This document shows positions 5,436-5,556 of a DNA stretch of 5,556 nt, one piece after another (position 1 is the stretch's first letter; every line of letters starts with the position of its first letter). The notes under the pieces were generated by a model that saw only the letters and a list, made by a program, of their open reading frames with translations, made no database searches and was not told the DNA's origin. The stretch is from an uncultured Thermoanaerobacteraceae bacterium. Lineage in GTDB: Bacteria; Bacillota; DSM-12270; Thermacetogeniales; Thermacetogeniaceae. The stretch covers positions 1-5,556 of the forward strand of contig CALGIY010000071.1 in assembly GCA_937914965.1 (NCBI GenBank), given 5' to 3'. The position numbers were made by a program, and so were the translations under genes.

Positions 5436-5556
5436 TTATTCCTCATAAATAAAAATGTCCTCGATAGACATACCGAAATATCTGGCTATTTTAAAGGCTA
5501 GGATAATCGACGGATTATAACGCCCATTTTCCAGCGAGCCTATGGTTTGCCTTGAT
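5436..5556 (-). CDS. XRE-family helix-turn-helix regulator, C-terminal part (partial)
   Basis: The frame is open from the right edge and ends at a TAA at 5436; 39 residues are visible, starting SRQTIGSLENGRYNPSI and ending SIEDIFIYEE. This is the second half of a Cro/CI-type helix-turn-helix: SRQTIGSLENGRYNPS is the recognition-helix segment and LAFKIARYFGMSIEDIF the following helices. Ending right after the domain points to a compact regulator of about 65-70 residues, as in YozG-like proteins, so roughly the first 27 codons are missing. It is separated from the ABC operon by its own terminator, so a regulatory link to it is not shown. Confidence 0.8.
   Translation of the reverse strand, partial: SRQTIGSLENGRYNPSIILAFKIARYFGMSIEDIFIYEE

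Noticed and set aside
1..5556. CRISPR arrays, tRNA or rRNA genes, insertion sequences and attachment sites
   Set aside because: No spaced direct repeats, tRNA-like cloverleaf, rRNA segment, transposase frame or terminal repeats were seen.

Overview
The window reads almost entirely from the minus strand and looks like a transport and enzyme operon from an anaerobic, Gram-positive Clostridia-type bacterium (perhaps Peptococcaceae-like). This guess rests on moderate GC content, strong GGAGG-type ribosome binding sites, a lipoprotein-type binding protein, tightly packed genes with GTG starts, and the Clostridia-like mix of families. No taxonomic marker is present, so the assignment is an inference.

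Layout in the direction of transcription (high to low coordinates): (1) the 3' end of a small XRE-type helix-turn-helix regulator (5436-5556), followed by a strong intrinsic terminator (5364-5398). (2) A 321-bp gene-free stretch (5115-5435) holding a weak promoter candidate (around 5324-5332), a highly structured leader RNA (5192-5298), a hairpin plus U-tract attenuator (5141-5178) and a ribosome binding site. The leader folds into a closing stem, a receptor-bearing arm and a GAAA-capped arm. Its 3' portion resembles the molybdenum/tungsten cofactor (Moco) riboswitch class. (3) A three-gene ABC importer of the FecBCD/BtuFCD type: lipoprotein binding protein (4071-5114), FecCD permease (3007-4074) and ATPase (2240-3013). 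(4) A radical SAM enzyme of the AmrS/PFL-activase-like group with cysteine-rich ends (1230-2225). (5) A 388-residue protein of unrecognised family (61-1227). (6) Possibly the start of another gene running off the left edge (1-55).

All five complete genes are spaced from a 7-bp overlap to a 14-bp gap, so they very probably form one transcript controlled by the leader. By protein family alone the importer would be called an iron-siderophore or cobalamin system. The leader argues instead for molybdate, tungstate or a related cofactor-linked substrate, since FecCD-type molybdate importers (MolBCA) are known. A Fur-box-like palindrome within the leader keeps iron open as an alternative. The radical SAM enzyme and the unknown protein, joined to the importer under one leader, are the most interesting part: a candidate undescribed pathway that uses or processes what the importer brings in.
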